Positions 18,576 through 26,711 of a stretch of 64,000 nt of DNA are shown here, one piece after another. The position numbers and the translations under genes were made by a program. The notes under the pieces are model-generated. The model saw only the letters and a program-made list of their open reading frames with translations. It was not told the origin of the DNA and did no database searches. The stretch spans positions 1,488,001-1,552,000 of the forward strand of contig NZ_OY762974.1 of NCBI RefSeq assembly GCF_963667135.1, read 5' to 3'. Position 1 is the first letter of the stretch; each line of letters begins with the position of its first letter. Origin of the DNA: an uncultured Macellibacteroides sp. (GTDB lineage Bacteria; Bacteroidota; Bacteroidia; Bacteroidales; Tannerellaceae).

Positions 18576-20606
18576 CTAAAATTTCCAACAAATAAGAGTA
18601 TTCAAATCCATTTTATTCTTTCCGCTAATTTCTTCCATATCAGAGCCAATTAACTCGCGGTCGTAATAATGTGCCCATCCAATTTTAGCTGAAAAAGAAA
18701 GTTTTTTTACTATTTCAGCTTTAAAAGACAATGCCAGACGTAAGCCCTTACCATAATAAGAAGGCATTGAAAAAGAGTACAACAAATTCTTTTCGTAGGA
18801 TGTGATCCGGCTGTAATAGTCGTCTGTATCAAAATAAGAAAGATACCCGTCCAATTGAAACGGAAAAGAGGAAGGCTTAAAACCCAGACTTTGGGAAATC
18901 ATCCAGCCCAAACTTTCTTCGGGAGAATTGCTGTAAAAAGTTCCGTTTAACGTGGTACGCAACGTCAGTGCAGGCAAGGGTGCATAAATAGTATGCAATC
19001 TTAAACGCTGTCGGCGGTTTATCTGTGTAGATTCTGTTTCTTTCTGCTGATATCTGATGGATAAAGACAACTTGTTACGAGGAGTATAAACAGCTTCAGC
19101 CATATATTCTTTCCCTGACGAAGGGGTGTTCACTCCATATTTCAACCACGGAAAAGAAAAAAAATCGGCATACATGGATAACCTCCATGAAGCCTCCGGA
19201 AAGAGTTGCATCCCTAAATAAACACCCTGTTCATTCTGAACAGAACTATTCTGACCAAAGGCATTGCCATAAAAGGCCTTATATCTTTTATCGTAATACC
19301 GGTGAGAAACGAGCCATGAAATATATGAAGCAGGTGAAAGTTGCAATCCGTGCAGGGTAGCCAAAGCTCCATTTTGGCTTAGAGCCGTTTCACCATAGAA
19401 AGTGACCTTTTTAATTTTCAGCTGATAATCCACACTCATATTCATAGCTGAATTTCCACGGAAAGCAAAAACATTATAGGGCTTTTGCTCGGGTTCAATC
19501 CGTTTATCGCCGAAGTAATAACCAACTACAGTAAATCCAACTGAAAACGGAGGCGTGGCATACCGGATATTTCCTCCTGTGGTATGTGTTGAAACAGTTC
19601 CCTTTTTATCATTCTCCCTGGGTAATCGATGCAAACCATCGGTTTTAAACGAAGTTATCAACATACTGTCGGCTGTGGCATCCAGCTTTCTTTGAGAATA
19701 AAAAAAACTGAGATCAACCTTGTCGAGCGTAATAGTAGAAGCAACCCCTCTGAAAAAGTCAGTTTCGTTGGTAGAAAAGTGGCGACGGAAGCCATTTGTC
19801 CTTCTTTTCGTCTGCAAAACCTGCGAACTGCGAGAGGGAGAGAAATCATTGCTAATAACCAATCCCTGTCCAAAAGAAACCTTATAATCACCTATCGCAA
19901 GACTTTTCAACACCCCTATCTCCTTTATCAACAAATGTGCCGAGTAATAATCGTATCCCTTGCGCCCATTAGTAAGAAATGGTTCTCCGGAATCCTTCTC
20001 TCCCAGAACACCCAACTGAATATTTGATCCGCGTGAATATGAATAGCGAAGAGAATGGTAGTATGGTTCACCTAAATATTTTTTGTTGGGACTCGCATCC
20101 AACACCGAATCCGGATAGTTCATATATCCTTTCTTCTGTTGAAAACCCTGATCATACCGGAGATGAATTTCGCTTTTACCATACTCTTTTCTTTTTTTGC
20201 CATTAAACTGGTTATCTTTCTGATCCTCAATATACACAAATGGCAGAATCAGTCCTATAGTTGTAAAGTCAAATGAAACAAGCTGCTTCAATTCATATAG
20301 ACTAACAAACTGTCCGTATTTCTCTCTGTAATTACACAATTCCTCTATTTGCTTGTCCGTAAGAAAAGGGAGCCGCTGCAGATCGTCGGCCGTAACCAAA
20401 TTAATATTGAAAGGATGTTCGGTGAGGTAAGATAATTCGGCAAACAAGGTTTCTGCCTGCTGCTGGTTTTCGGTATCAGTTGCCATAGATTCCAAATAAT
20501 CCATCCAGTTATCAACAGGAACAATCGTTTGAGAATTAGCCTTATAACTAGTAATCAACAATAGTATTAACAACTTTATAAACAATTTATTCATCTGGTT
20601 AATCAA
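18576..20606 (-). CDS. Secreted helix-hairpin-helix domain / barrel protein
   Basis: The frame opens at 20606, directly abutting the stop of the upstream gene. A second Met at 20594 (MNKLFIKLLILLLITSYKANSQ) fits the signal peptide better. After it come two ComEA-like helix-hairpin-helix units (about residues 65-125, FNINLVTADDLQRLPFLTDK and EKYGQFVSLYELKQL). The remaining 550 residues are rich in alternating aromatic/polar strands (GLHRLPRENDKKG, YSFSMPSYYGKGLRLALSF), ending in CWKF, and look like an outer-membrane barrel. This architecture is common in Bacteroidota but functionally uncharacterised. Adjacency to the PorV/PorQ-like gene suggests a shared envelope role. Confidence 0.7.
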   Translation of the reverse strand: MINQMNKLFIKLLILLLITSYKANSQTIVPVDNWMDYLESMATDTENQQQAETLFAELSYLTEHPFNINLVTADDLQRLPFLTDKQIEELCNYREKYGQFVSLYELKQLVSFDFTTIGLILPFVYIEDQKDNQFNGKKRKEYGKSEIHLRYDQGFQQKKGYMNYPDSVLDASPNKKYLGEPYYHSLRYSYSRGSNIQLGVLGEKDSGEPFLTNGRKGYDYYSAHLLIKEIGVLKSLAIGDYKVSFGQGLVISNDFSPSRSSQVLQTKRRTNGFRRHFSTNETDFFRGVASTITLDKVDLSFFYSQRKLDATADSMLITSFKTDGLHRLPRENDKKGTVSTHTTGGNIRYATPPFSVGFTVVGYYFGDKRIEPEQKPYNVFAFRGNSAMNMSVDYQLKIKKVTFYGETALSQNGALATLHGLQLSPASYISWLVSHRYYDKRYKAFYGNAFGQNSSVQNEQGVYLGMQLFPEASWRLSMYADFFSFPWLKYGVNTPSSGKEYMAEAVYTPRNKLSLSIRYQQKETESTQINRRQRLRLHTIYAPLPALTLRTTLNGTFYSNSPEESLGWMISQSLGFKPSSFPFQLDGYLSYFDTDDYYSRITSYEKNLLYSFSMPSYYGKGLRLALSFKAEIVKKLSFSAKIGWAHYYDRELIGSDMEEISGKNKMDLNTLICWKF

Positions 20607-21413
20607 TTAAAAGTGTGCCTGAATACCTAAACCCGTACTTGTACCCAACAAAGGATGAAACTGTGCCGCCATTTGCAATGTAAACTTCGAAAATTCATAC
20701 CCAATACCACAAGCAGGCATGAAAGGATTACCTTGTAGCCCCGCTCTCAACTGAAAAGAAGTATAAGGCGAGTATTCGACACCCATATTAACTGCTACTG
20801 ATTTTTCGGCAGAACTTACCAATTCGGCTGTTAATAAACAGAGAGGTACAAACTCCCAGTTAAATCCTGCACGAAGGTTATAAACAGGTGTTTGTTCAAG
20901 TTCTTTATCTGTAACGGACAGATTTACAGAGGGAAAATTAAGTAAGGAAATTCCTATTAACAGTTTATCAACGGGTTTAATAACAACTCCGGCATCAACC
21001 GCTAAGCGAATCGGAGCCGTTTCAAGCAAGTCACTCTGCAGAAACCGGCAATTGGCAGAGATACCCAGGGTAACCTTTTCGCTTACCTGTTTAGCAACTG
21101 CAATTATAAAAAGGTTTTCTCTGTATAGATCGTTTCCGAACGAAGCCGCATGAATTCCTCCCGACAAAAGTGGATTTGGATAACAAAAAGAAGTCTGAAT
21201 GGTATTTAATCCGTTCACAGAAAATCTATTATAGATATCAACATCTATATGTTTACTTGTTGATAAAGCTGTAAGCGCCGGATTAAATGAAAAAGAGTGA
21301 GTCACCCCTGCTCCACCCATTCCCAGAGAACGTGTGTTTGAAATTCGGGTATAATCAGAAGCTGTAATAAAAACAAAAATGAATAAAAATAAGAGAGTAA
21401 GGCTGATTCTCAT
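20607..21413 (-). CDS. PorV/PorQ-like outer-membrane beta-barrel protein
   Basis: The 268-residue protein has a signal peptide (MRISLTLLFLFIFVFITA) and then SNTRSLGMGGAGVTHSFSFN-P-ALTAL, the N-terminal signature shared by PorV/PorQ (UPF0164/FadL-like) barrels. The rest alternates in beta-strand fashion and ends in an aromatic residue (QAHF). PorV and PorQ work in the type IX secretion system of Bacteroidota as shuttle/attachment proteins. At 268 residues this one is shorter than typical PorV (near 390), so it may be a paralogue rather than the core component. It forms a tight two-gene unit with the downstream HhH protein. Confidence 0.65.
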   Translation of the reverse strand: MRISLTLLFLFIFVFITASDYTRISNTRSLGMGGAGVTHSFSFNPALTALSTSKHIDVDIYNRFSVNGLNTIQTSFCYPNPLLSGGIHAASFGNDLYRENLFIIAVAKQVSEKVTLGISANCRFLQSDLLETAPIRLAVDAGVVIKPVDKLLIGISLLNFPSVNLSVTDKELEQTPVYNLRAGFNWEFVPLCLLTAELVSSAEKSVAVNMGVEYSPYTSFQLRAGLQGNPFMPACGIGYEFSKFTLQMAAQFHPLLGTSTGLGIQAHF

Positions 21414-21539
21414 AGTATTAATAAAAAAAGGTTTGGTTGTATGGACACAAAAATAACTTAATAAATAATGCTATCAAAGGATTATCTTATACAAATCAGA
21501 AAATAGTTTAAAATCAATACAAGCAATCAACAAATAATA

Positions 21540-21547
21540 TACATTTG
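21540..21547 (+). promoter_or_regulatory. -7 element (TACATTTG) very close to the DUF4294 start
   Basis: TACATTTG matches TAnnTTTG exactly, and only 7 bases separate it from the ATG at 21555. With the usual start site a few bases past the element, the 5' leader would be almost absent. Confidence 0.55.
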
Positions 21548-21554
21548 CAGTGTT

Positions 21555-22160
21555 ATGGAAAAGAGAGGTTTATATAGCATATTAGTGGGAATTATTTTAA
21601 GCTGTGCATCTGCTTTTGCACAGGATGTTCCTGTGAATACCCTTCCCGAAGGGTTTCAGCCCGCCTATGTAGTTGGAGCGGACACGTTTGCTATTGTAAA
21701 TCTTCCTAACATTTACATATATCCTGACATGAAGTTTAAAAACAAGAAAGAACAGGATAATTATAATAAACTTGTCCGCGACGTAAAGCGTACATTACCC
21801 TATGCAAAGATGGTATATGCTACGCTTATCGAAACTTATGAATATATGGAAACGCTGCCAAATGAAAAAGCAAAGCAGGCACATCTTAAACGGATGGAAA
21901 AAGAGCTGTTTAAAGAATATAAACCGCAGTTGAAAAGACTCTCCTACTCCCAGGGAAAACTTCTTATCAAACTGGTAGACAGAGAATGTAACCAGTCCAG
22001 TTATCACTTACTAAAGGCATATCTGGGTTCTTTTCGCGCCGGTTTCTGGAATTTCTTTGCCAGTATGTTCGGCGCCAGTTTAAAAGCTCAGTACGACCCC
22101 AAAGGAAAAGACAAAGTTACCGAACGTGTGGTTGTATTGGTTGAACACGGATTACTCTGA
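21555..22160 (+). CDS. DUF4294 domain protein
   Basis: The 201-residue protein has a signal peptide (MEKRGLYSILVGIILSCASAFA). The body is basic and helical: NIYIYPDMKFKNKKEQDNYN, NKLVRDVKRTLPYAK, YSQGKLLIKLVDRECNQSSY, and a tail with GSFRAGFWNFFASMFGASLK. This matches the DUF4294 family, widespread in Bacteroidota and of unknown function, presumably periplasmic or envelope-associated. The start is fixed by the signal peptide. The last 9 bases overlap the 3' end of the convergent RNA methylase gene. Confidence 0.8.
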   Translation: MEKRGLYSILVGIILSCASAFAQDVPVNTLPEGFQPAYVVGADTFAIVNLPNIYIYPDMKFKNKKEQDNYNKLVRDVKRTLPYAKMVYATLIETYEYMETLPNEKAKQAHLKRMEKELFKEYKPQLKRLSYSQGKLLIKLVDRECNQSSYHLLKAYLGSFRAGFWNFFASMFGASLKAQYDPKGKDKVTERVVVLVEHGLL

Positions 22161-22682
22161 CAATTGTTTAAAAAAGTCCCATATCACTATTCCTGCTGTT
22201 ACGGAAACATTCAGTGAATGCTTTGTGCCATACTGAGGAATTTCAATACAGTAATCACAGCTATCAACAACCGACTGTTGAACACCTTTTACCTCATTAC
22301 CCAATACCACAGCATATTTTTTAGTTCTGTCTAACAACAGGTTATCCAACATAACACTTCCATGTGCCTGTTCAATAGCACACACTTCATACCCCTGCTT
22401 TTTTAAGTTATCAACAGCCTTATGCGTATCTTCATAATAAAACCAGTCTACAGTATCTTCGGCACCTAAAGCTGTTTTATGAATCTCAGGATGCGGGGGA
22501 CGAGCAGTTATACCACATAAATAGATTGATTCTACCCGAAAAGCATCCGAAGTACGAAATACAGAACCCACATTGTTGAGACTTCTAATATGGTCTAAAA
22601 CAACCACTAAAGGTAGTTTTTTACTTTCCCTGAATGCCTCTGGAGTGAGACGGTTCATTTCGGTTATCTTTAATTTGCGCAT
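22152..22682 (-). CDS. TrmH/SpoU-family RNA 2'-O-methyltransferase
   Basis: The 176-residue protein carries the three SPOUT knot motifs: LNNVGSVFRTSDAF (about 35-48), VVLGNEVKGV (about 125-134), and IPQYGTKHSLNVSVTAGIVIWDF near the C-terminus. The family binds SAM in a deep trefoil knot and methylates ribose 2'-OH in tRNA or rRNA. It has no N-terminal RNA-binding extension, so it is a minimal member; the target nucleotide cannot be told from sequence. It overlaps the convergent DUF4294 gene tail-to-tail by 9 bp. Confidence 0.85.
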   Translation of the reverse strand: MRKLKITEMNRLTPEAFRESKKLPLVVVLDHIRSLNNVGSVFRTSDAFRVESIYLCGITARPPHPEIHKTALGAEDTVDWFYYEDTHKAVDNLKKQGYEVCAIEQAHGSVMLDNLLLDRTKKYAVVLGNEVKGVQQSVVDSCDYCIEIPQYGTKHSLNVSVTAGIVIWDFFKQLSE

Positions 22683-23368
22683 ATAATACTATTTGGATGC
22701 AAAAGTAAGGAAAGAATGTTGAAATACTATGGATAGGGTGTTGAAATGGTATTGATAAACTGTGTAAAGAAAATGAAAAATAATCCTTGCTTATTTGATA
22801 AAGTTGTCTAAGCAAGGTAGTAGATAACATATACAAGTAAGTAGATGGTTTATTTATCAGGGAGTTTCAACACCACTTATTCACTGTTTAAACAGGTAAA
22901 ATAATATAAACTTATAGACATGCAAGGTTATCAACAGTTTTTCTTATTTACATTTAAATGACTGATTTTCATTTTACTAAATTGTTAATCACCTGTTGGT
23001 ATCTTGTAGATAAGGAACAACCATACTTTAATAACCCTAAAAACAAGTATATACTCCAAAATCTTTAAACCATTTCAACAGGATATCATATTCATATTAT
23101 TTTTTTTAAAAATTAAACATAAAAAGAATATAATATAAAGAGTGTTGATAACAAGAGCAACCGGAAAATTCCACTTTATAAATCTATAGGATTCAAAAAT
23201 AAAGACAGCCGGCTAATTAAAAATATTATAACTGTTAAAATATTATTTTGAAAGTTTTATCGTTGATTTTTACCTAATTAAATTAAATATAATATATTTG
23301 CACTTGTTTAGGTGGACTAAAATATATTAAAAAGATAGTTATTTGATTTTTGTTAAAATCCAAATTTT
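22683..23368. other. AT-rich spacer with DnaA-box-like motifs
   Basis: This 686-bp spacer has no gene. It holds TTATCAACA (22928-22936), its reverse complement (23143-23151), TTATCTACA in reverse (23005-23013), a 12-bp palindrome CTGTTTAAACAG (22884-22895), and a CCATTTCAACA motif in both orientations (22739-22750 reverse, 23068-23081 forward). The forward form recurs on the far side of oadA at 25610-25623. These are signs of a replication-origin-like region; see findings. A -7 element for oadA lies at 23293-23300. Confidence 0.4.
23293..23300 (+). promoter_or_regulatory. -7 element (TATATTTG) of the oadA-like gene
   Basis: TATATTTG matches TAnnTTTG and lies 68 bp before the ATG at 23369. 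A good -33 box at the usual spacing is not evident. Confidence 0.45.
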
Positions 23369-25225
23369 ATGACAAAAAAACTTTTAATCAGAGATCTTAC
23401 GCTGAGAGATGGACAGCAATCAGCTTTTGCAACCCGAATGAATCAGTTGCAGGTGGATAGAGTTCTTGATTACTATAAAGATGCAGGTTTTTATGCAATG
23501 GAAGTATGGGGTGGGGCTGTTCCTGATTCCATTATGCGATATTTAGGTGAAAATCCATGGCATAGACTCGAACTAATTAAAAAAGGGGTAGGTAATGCTT
23601 CCAAGTTGACAGCACTTTCAAGAGGAAGAAACTTGTTTGGATATGCTCCTTATACAGACGAGATTATTGATGGATTTTTTAAGAATGCCGTTGAATCCGG
23701 ATTGGATATCATGCGTATTTTTGATGCTCTTAATGATGTAGACAATATTAAATCAAGTATAAGGTATATTAAAAAATACCATGGTTTGGCCGATTGTGCC
23801 GTTTGTTATACGGTGGATCCTCATTTTTCGAAAATGGAGAGAATGAAATCCAAACTTAAAGGCAAGCCTCTTCCCAAAGAAGTATTTACAGACGAGTATT
23901 TTCTAAACAAAGCGAAAGAGATGGTTGCTTTGGGTGCCGATATAATCACAATTAAGGACATGAGCGGGCTTATTCAGCCTTCGAGGATAACTCGGCTTAT
24001 TCCGCTATTTAAAAAGCACCTGAACGTTCCAGTTGACTTTCACACGCATTGTACACCTGGCTATGGATTAGGTGCTGTACTTGCAGCCATTATTCATGGT
24101 GTTGATATTGTGGACACGAACATATGGAATTTTGCCGGCGGACCTGCTGCACCAGCCATTGAACTTATTTATATTTTCTGCAAGAAACTCGGTATTCAAT
24201 TAGATGTGAATATGGAAGCAGTGGCTAAAATAAATAAAGAATTATATACTATAAGGAAAGAGCTGGATGCTTTTGACGCTGTTAAACAGTTTCCTAAACC
24301 ATTCAATCCGTTAGTTGATATTCTTCCACCGGAAATAGATAAAGAGTTTGATAAAGCGATTGTTGCTGCCCAAAATAATGAGGAAGAAAGTTTATTGAAA
24401 GCTTGTCATGCCATTGAGGCATATTTCAATTTTCCGGAACCAAATGAGTTGGTGAAAAGAGCAGAAATTCCCGGAGGAATGTATACAAACATGGTTGCTC
24501 AGCTAAAACAATTTAATTCGCTGGATATTATTGAAGATGCCATGGCGCTTATTCCAAGTGTACGTTTGGACGCTGGTCTTCCTCCTTTGGTAACTCCTAC
24601 GAGTCAGATTATTGGCGCGCAAGCTGTTAATTCGGCTCTTGCTGCAAAAAGTAACAGAGGCAAATATTCTAATGCTTCCAACCAGTTTATTGCACTGGTG
24701 AAAGGCGAATACGGAAAAACACCTGTACCTGTTGATCCTCAATTCAGACTAAATATTGCTGGAACTCGCGAAGAAACTCCTTATGATACATCAAACTATC
24801 AACGTCAGGATAATCCCGTTTTACCGGAATTTGATAATGTGCATCTGGCTAAGGATGAGAAAGAAGAACTCTTACTTGAACTATTTCCTACTGTTGCACT
24901 TAATTATCTTAAGGGTTTGAGGGAAAAGGAATACAACGAGTTTCATCAACAGAAGGCTGCTGAAAATAAGGATCAGATAGTCTTTAATGTTACAGAAGAC
25001 ATTGTAACAGGTAAAACTATAGATAGTCCGATGCCTGGAAATATATGGAAAATTCTTGTAAAGGAAGGAGATATAATAAATAAGGGAGATTCGGTAATAG
25101 TTCTGGAAGCAATGAAAATGGAAAATAATATTGCTTCGGAGTATTCAGGTAAAGTGAAACGTATATTTGTAAAAGAAGGTTCATTTGTAAAAGCCGAGTC
25201 TTTAATGATTGAGATAGAGGAATGA
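23369..25225 (+). CDS. oadA: Oxaloacetate decarboxylase alpha / pyruvate carboxylase B-type carboxyltransferase
   Basis: The 618-residue protein begins with the HMGL-like carboxyltransferase barrel (LIRDLTLRDGQQSAFATRMN at 5-24, metal-binding DFHTHCTPGYG near residue 225, a catalytic-type lysine in IKDMSGLIQPSR). A conserved PYC/OADA domain spans about 300-470. The C-terminus has a biotinyl domain with VLEAMKMENN, Lys583 being the biotin site. The enzyme moves carboxyl from oxaloacetate (or to pyruvate) via biotin. No beta or gamma membrane subunit and no PycA carboxylase is adjacent, so it either works with subunits encoded elsewhere or as a PycB-like half. It is monocistronic, with a terminator at 25259. 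Confidence 0.85.
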   Translation: MTKKLLIRDLTLRDGQQSAFATRMNQLQVDRVLDYYKDAGFYAMEVWGGAVPDSIMRYLGENPWHRLELIKKGVGNASKLTALSRGRNLFGYAPYTDEIIDGFFKNAVESGLDIMRIFDALNDVDNIKSSIRYIKKYHGLADCAVCYTVDPHFSKMERMKSKLKGKPLPKEVFTDEYFLNKAKEMVALGADIITIKDMSGLIQPSRITRLIPLFKKHLNVPVDFHTHCTPGYGLGAVLAAIIHGVDIVDTNIWNFAGGPAAPAIELIYIFCKKLGIQLDVNMEAVAKINKELYTIRKELDAFDAVKQFPKPFNPLVDILPPEIDKEFDKAIVAAQNNEEESLLKACHAIEAYFNFPEPNELVKRAEIPGGMYTNMVAQLKQFNSLDIIEDAMALIPSVRLDAGLPPLVTPTSQIIGAQAVNSALAAKSNRGKYSNASNQFIALVKGEYGKTPVPVDPQFRLNIAGTREETPYDTSNYQRQDNPVLPEFDNVHLAKDEKEELLLELFPTVALNYLKGLREKEYNEFHQQKAAENKDQIVFNVTEDIVTGKTIDSPMPGNIWKILVKEGDIINKGDSVIVLEAMKMENNIASEYSGKVKRIFVKEGSFVKAESLMIEIEE

Positions 25226-25258
25226 TACTATAATGTGATTTTCATAAATGTATAAATG

Positions 25259-25298
25259 AAAGATACGGAGTTAAACTAATTCCGTATCTTTTTTTTTG
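25259..25298 (+). terminator. Rho-independent terminator of oadA
   Basis: The stem AAAGATACGGA (25259-25269) / TCCGTATCTTT (25281-25291) has an 11-base loop and is followed by a continuous T run. Confidence 0.85.
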
Positions 25299-25682
25299 AA
25301 AAGCTATTGAAAACATGTTTATAAACGGTGATTAATAAATGATAAATTTATGTTTGATAATTCATAATTATGTATATACATGATGTAATCTTATAAGTAA
25401 TTGCTTAGATGATATATATTATTCATTTCTTTTGAGCTTGTTTCACACAGTTTTAATTGAAAGTAATCAAGAAAGTTTATAACTTTGCTACTTATAAACA
25501 TAGAGTTGATAACATTTATAATTATCAGATAATCAGTTATTAATGGAGTAATAAATATGTTGATATCTTGTGGATCTATAAATATTGTAAAGTAAGTAGT
25601 ATATTTATCAACCATTTCAACAGACTATTATCTTCATTAATTATTTCTTTATAAAAACTAATATTAAAATAATATATAGAGT
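25299..25682. other. AT-rich spacer with nadA promoter and DnaA-box-like motifs
   Basis: The spacer contains AGTTGATAA (25504-25512), TGTTGATAT (25558-25566), TGTGGATCT (25569-25577), TTATCAACC (25605-25613) and the 14-mer AACCATTTCAACAG (25610-25623). That 14-mer also occurs upstream of oadA at 23068-23081. No gene is seen. The nadA promoter at 25457-25487 would give a leader of about 190 bases covering these motifs. Confidence 0.4.
25457..25487 (+). promoter_or_regulatory. nadA promoter (TTG - 20 bp - TAACTTTG)
   Basis: TTG at 25457-25459 and TAACTTTG at 25480-25487 are separated by 20 bp, a textbook Bacteroidota -33/-7 arrangement. The predicted transcript starts near 25493 and has a long leader before the ATG at 25683. 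Confidence 0.6.
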
Positions 25683-26669
25683 ATGTTGACAAATCAATCT
25701 ATCGGATACATGGATATACCGGTTCCGGAAAATATAGATTTGGCCAAGGCTATTGATAAACTTAGAAAAGAGAAGAATGCTGTAATACTTGCTCACTATT
25801 ATCAGACAGGTGATATACAGGATATAGCCGACTTTGTAGGTGATAGTCTGGCATTGGCTCAATGGGCGGCTAAAACAAAGGCGGATATTATTGTTTTGTG
25901 CGGCGTACACTTTATGGGTGAAACTGCTAAGATTTTATGCCCTGATAAAAAGGTTTTGGTGCCTGATTTAAATGCGGGATGTTCATTGGCGGATAGCTGT
26001 CCGGCTCCTGAGTTTGAAAAGTTTGTAAAAGCTCATCCGGATCATACGGTGATATCGTATGTAAATACAACTGCCGCCGTAAAAGCTTTAACGGATATAG
26101 TGGTAACCTCTACCAATGCCAAACTGATTGTTGATAGTTTTCCGGCTGATGAAAAAATAATCTTTGGACCAGACAGAAACCTGGGTAATTATATAAACAG
26201 TATTACGGGCCGTAACATGTTACTTTGGGATGGTGCCTGCCATGTACACGAGCAATTTTCTTTAGAAAAAATATTGGCGCTTAAAAAGCAATATCCGGAT
26301 GCCGAAGTAATTGCTCATCCTGAGTGTAAAAAAGTAGTGCTTACGGTTTCCGACTTCATTGGTTCTACGGCCGCCTTGATTAAGCATACGTTACAATCAG
26401 AAAAAAAACAGTTTATTGTAGCTACCGAATCGGGCGTAATTCATGAAATGCGTAAAAAGAGTCCGGATAAAGAATTCATTCCTGCTCCTCCCAACGACAG
26501 TACCTGCGCTTGCAATGAGTGTAATTTCATGCGTCTGAACACCATGAAGAAACTTTATAATTGTCTTAAGTTTGAATTACCCGAAATTCATGTGGATGAA
26601 ACAGTCCGAGAGAAAGCAATTGTTCCTATTAAGCGAATGCTTGAAGTTTCAGAAAAATTAGGACTATAA
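25683..26669 (+). CDS. nadA: Quinolinate synthase NadA
   Basis: The 328-residue protein carries NadA signatures: ILAHYYQTGDIQDIADFVGDS(L) near residue 35-55, VLCGVHFMGETAKIL, PDLNAGCSLADSC, SYVNTTAAVKAL, GPDRNLG, HPECKKVV, and STCACNECNFM. Three cysteines expected to hold the [4Fe-4S] cluster are in the CGVHFM, late CNxC and central regions. NadA condenses iminoaspartate with dihydroxyacetone phosphate to quinolinate in NAD synthesis. nadB and nadC are not adjacent, unlike many bacteria where they are linked. The leader is long and AT-rich. A convergent terminator shared with porZ ends the gene. Confidence 0.95.
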   Translation: MLTNQSIGYMDIPVPENIDLAKAIDKLRKEKNAVILAHYYQTGDIQDIADFVGDSLALAQWAAKTKADIIVLCGVHFMGETAKILCPDKKVLVPDLNAGCSLADSCPAPEFEKFVKAHPDHTVISYVNTTAAVKALTDIVVTSTNAKLIVDSFPADEKIIFGPDRNLGNYINSITGRNMLLWDGACHVHEQFSLEKILALKKQYPDAEVIAHPECKKVVLTVSDFIGSTAALIKHTLQSEKKQFIVATESGVIHEMRKKSPDKEFIPAPPNDSTCACNECNFMRLNTMKKLYNCLKFELPEIHVDETVREKAIVPIKRMLEVSEKLGL

Positions 26670-26677
26670 TTACAAAT

Positions 26678-26711
26678 AACAATAAAGGCGGTGTAAATCG
26701 CCTTTATTGTT
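26678..26711. terminator. Bidirectional terminator between nadA and porZ
   Basis: A perfect 13-bp stem AACAATAAAGGCG (26678-26690) / CGCCTTTATTGTT (26699-26711) with an 8-base loop lies between convergent genes. The porZ stop codon (26710-26712) overlaps the right arm. Confidence 0.85.
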
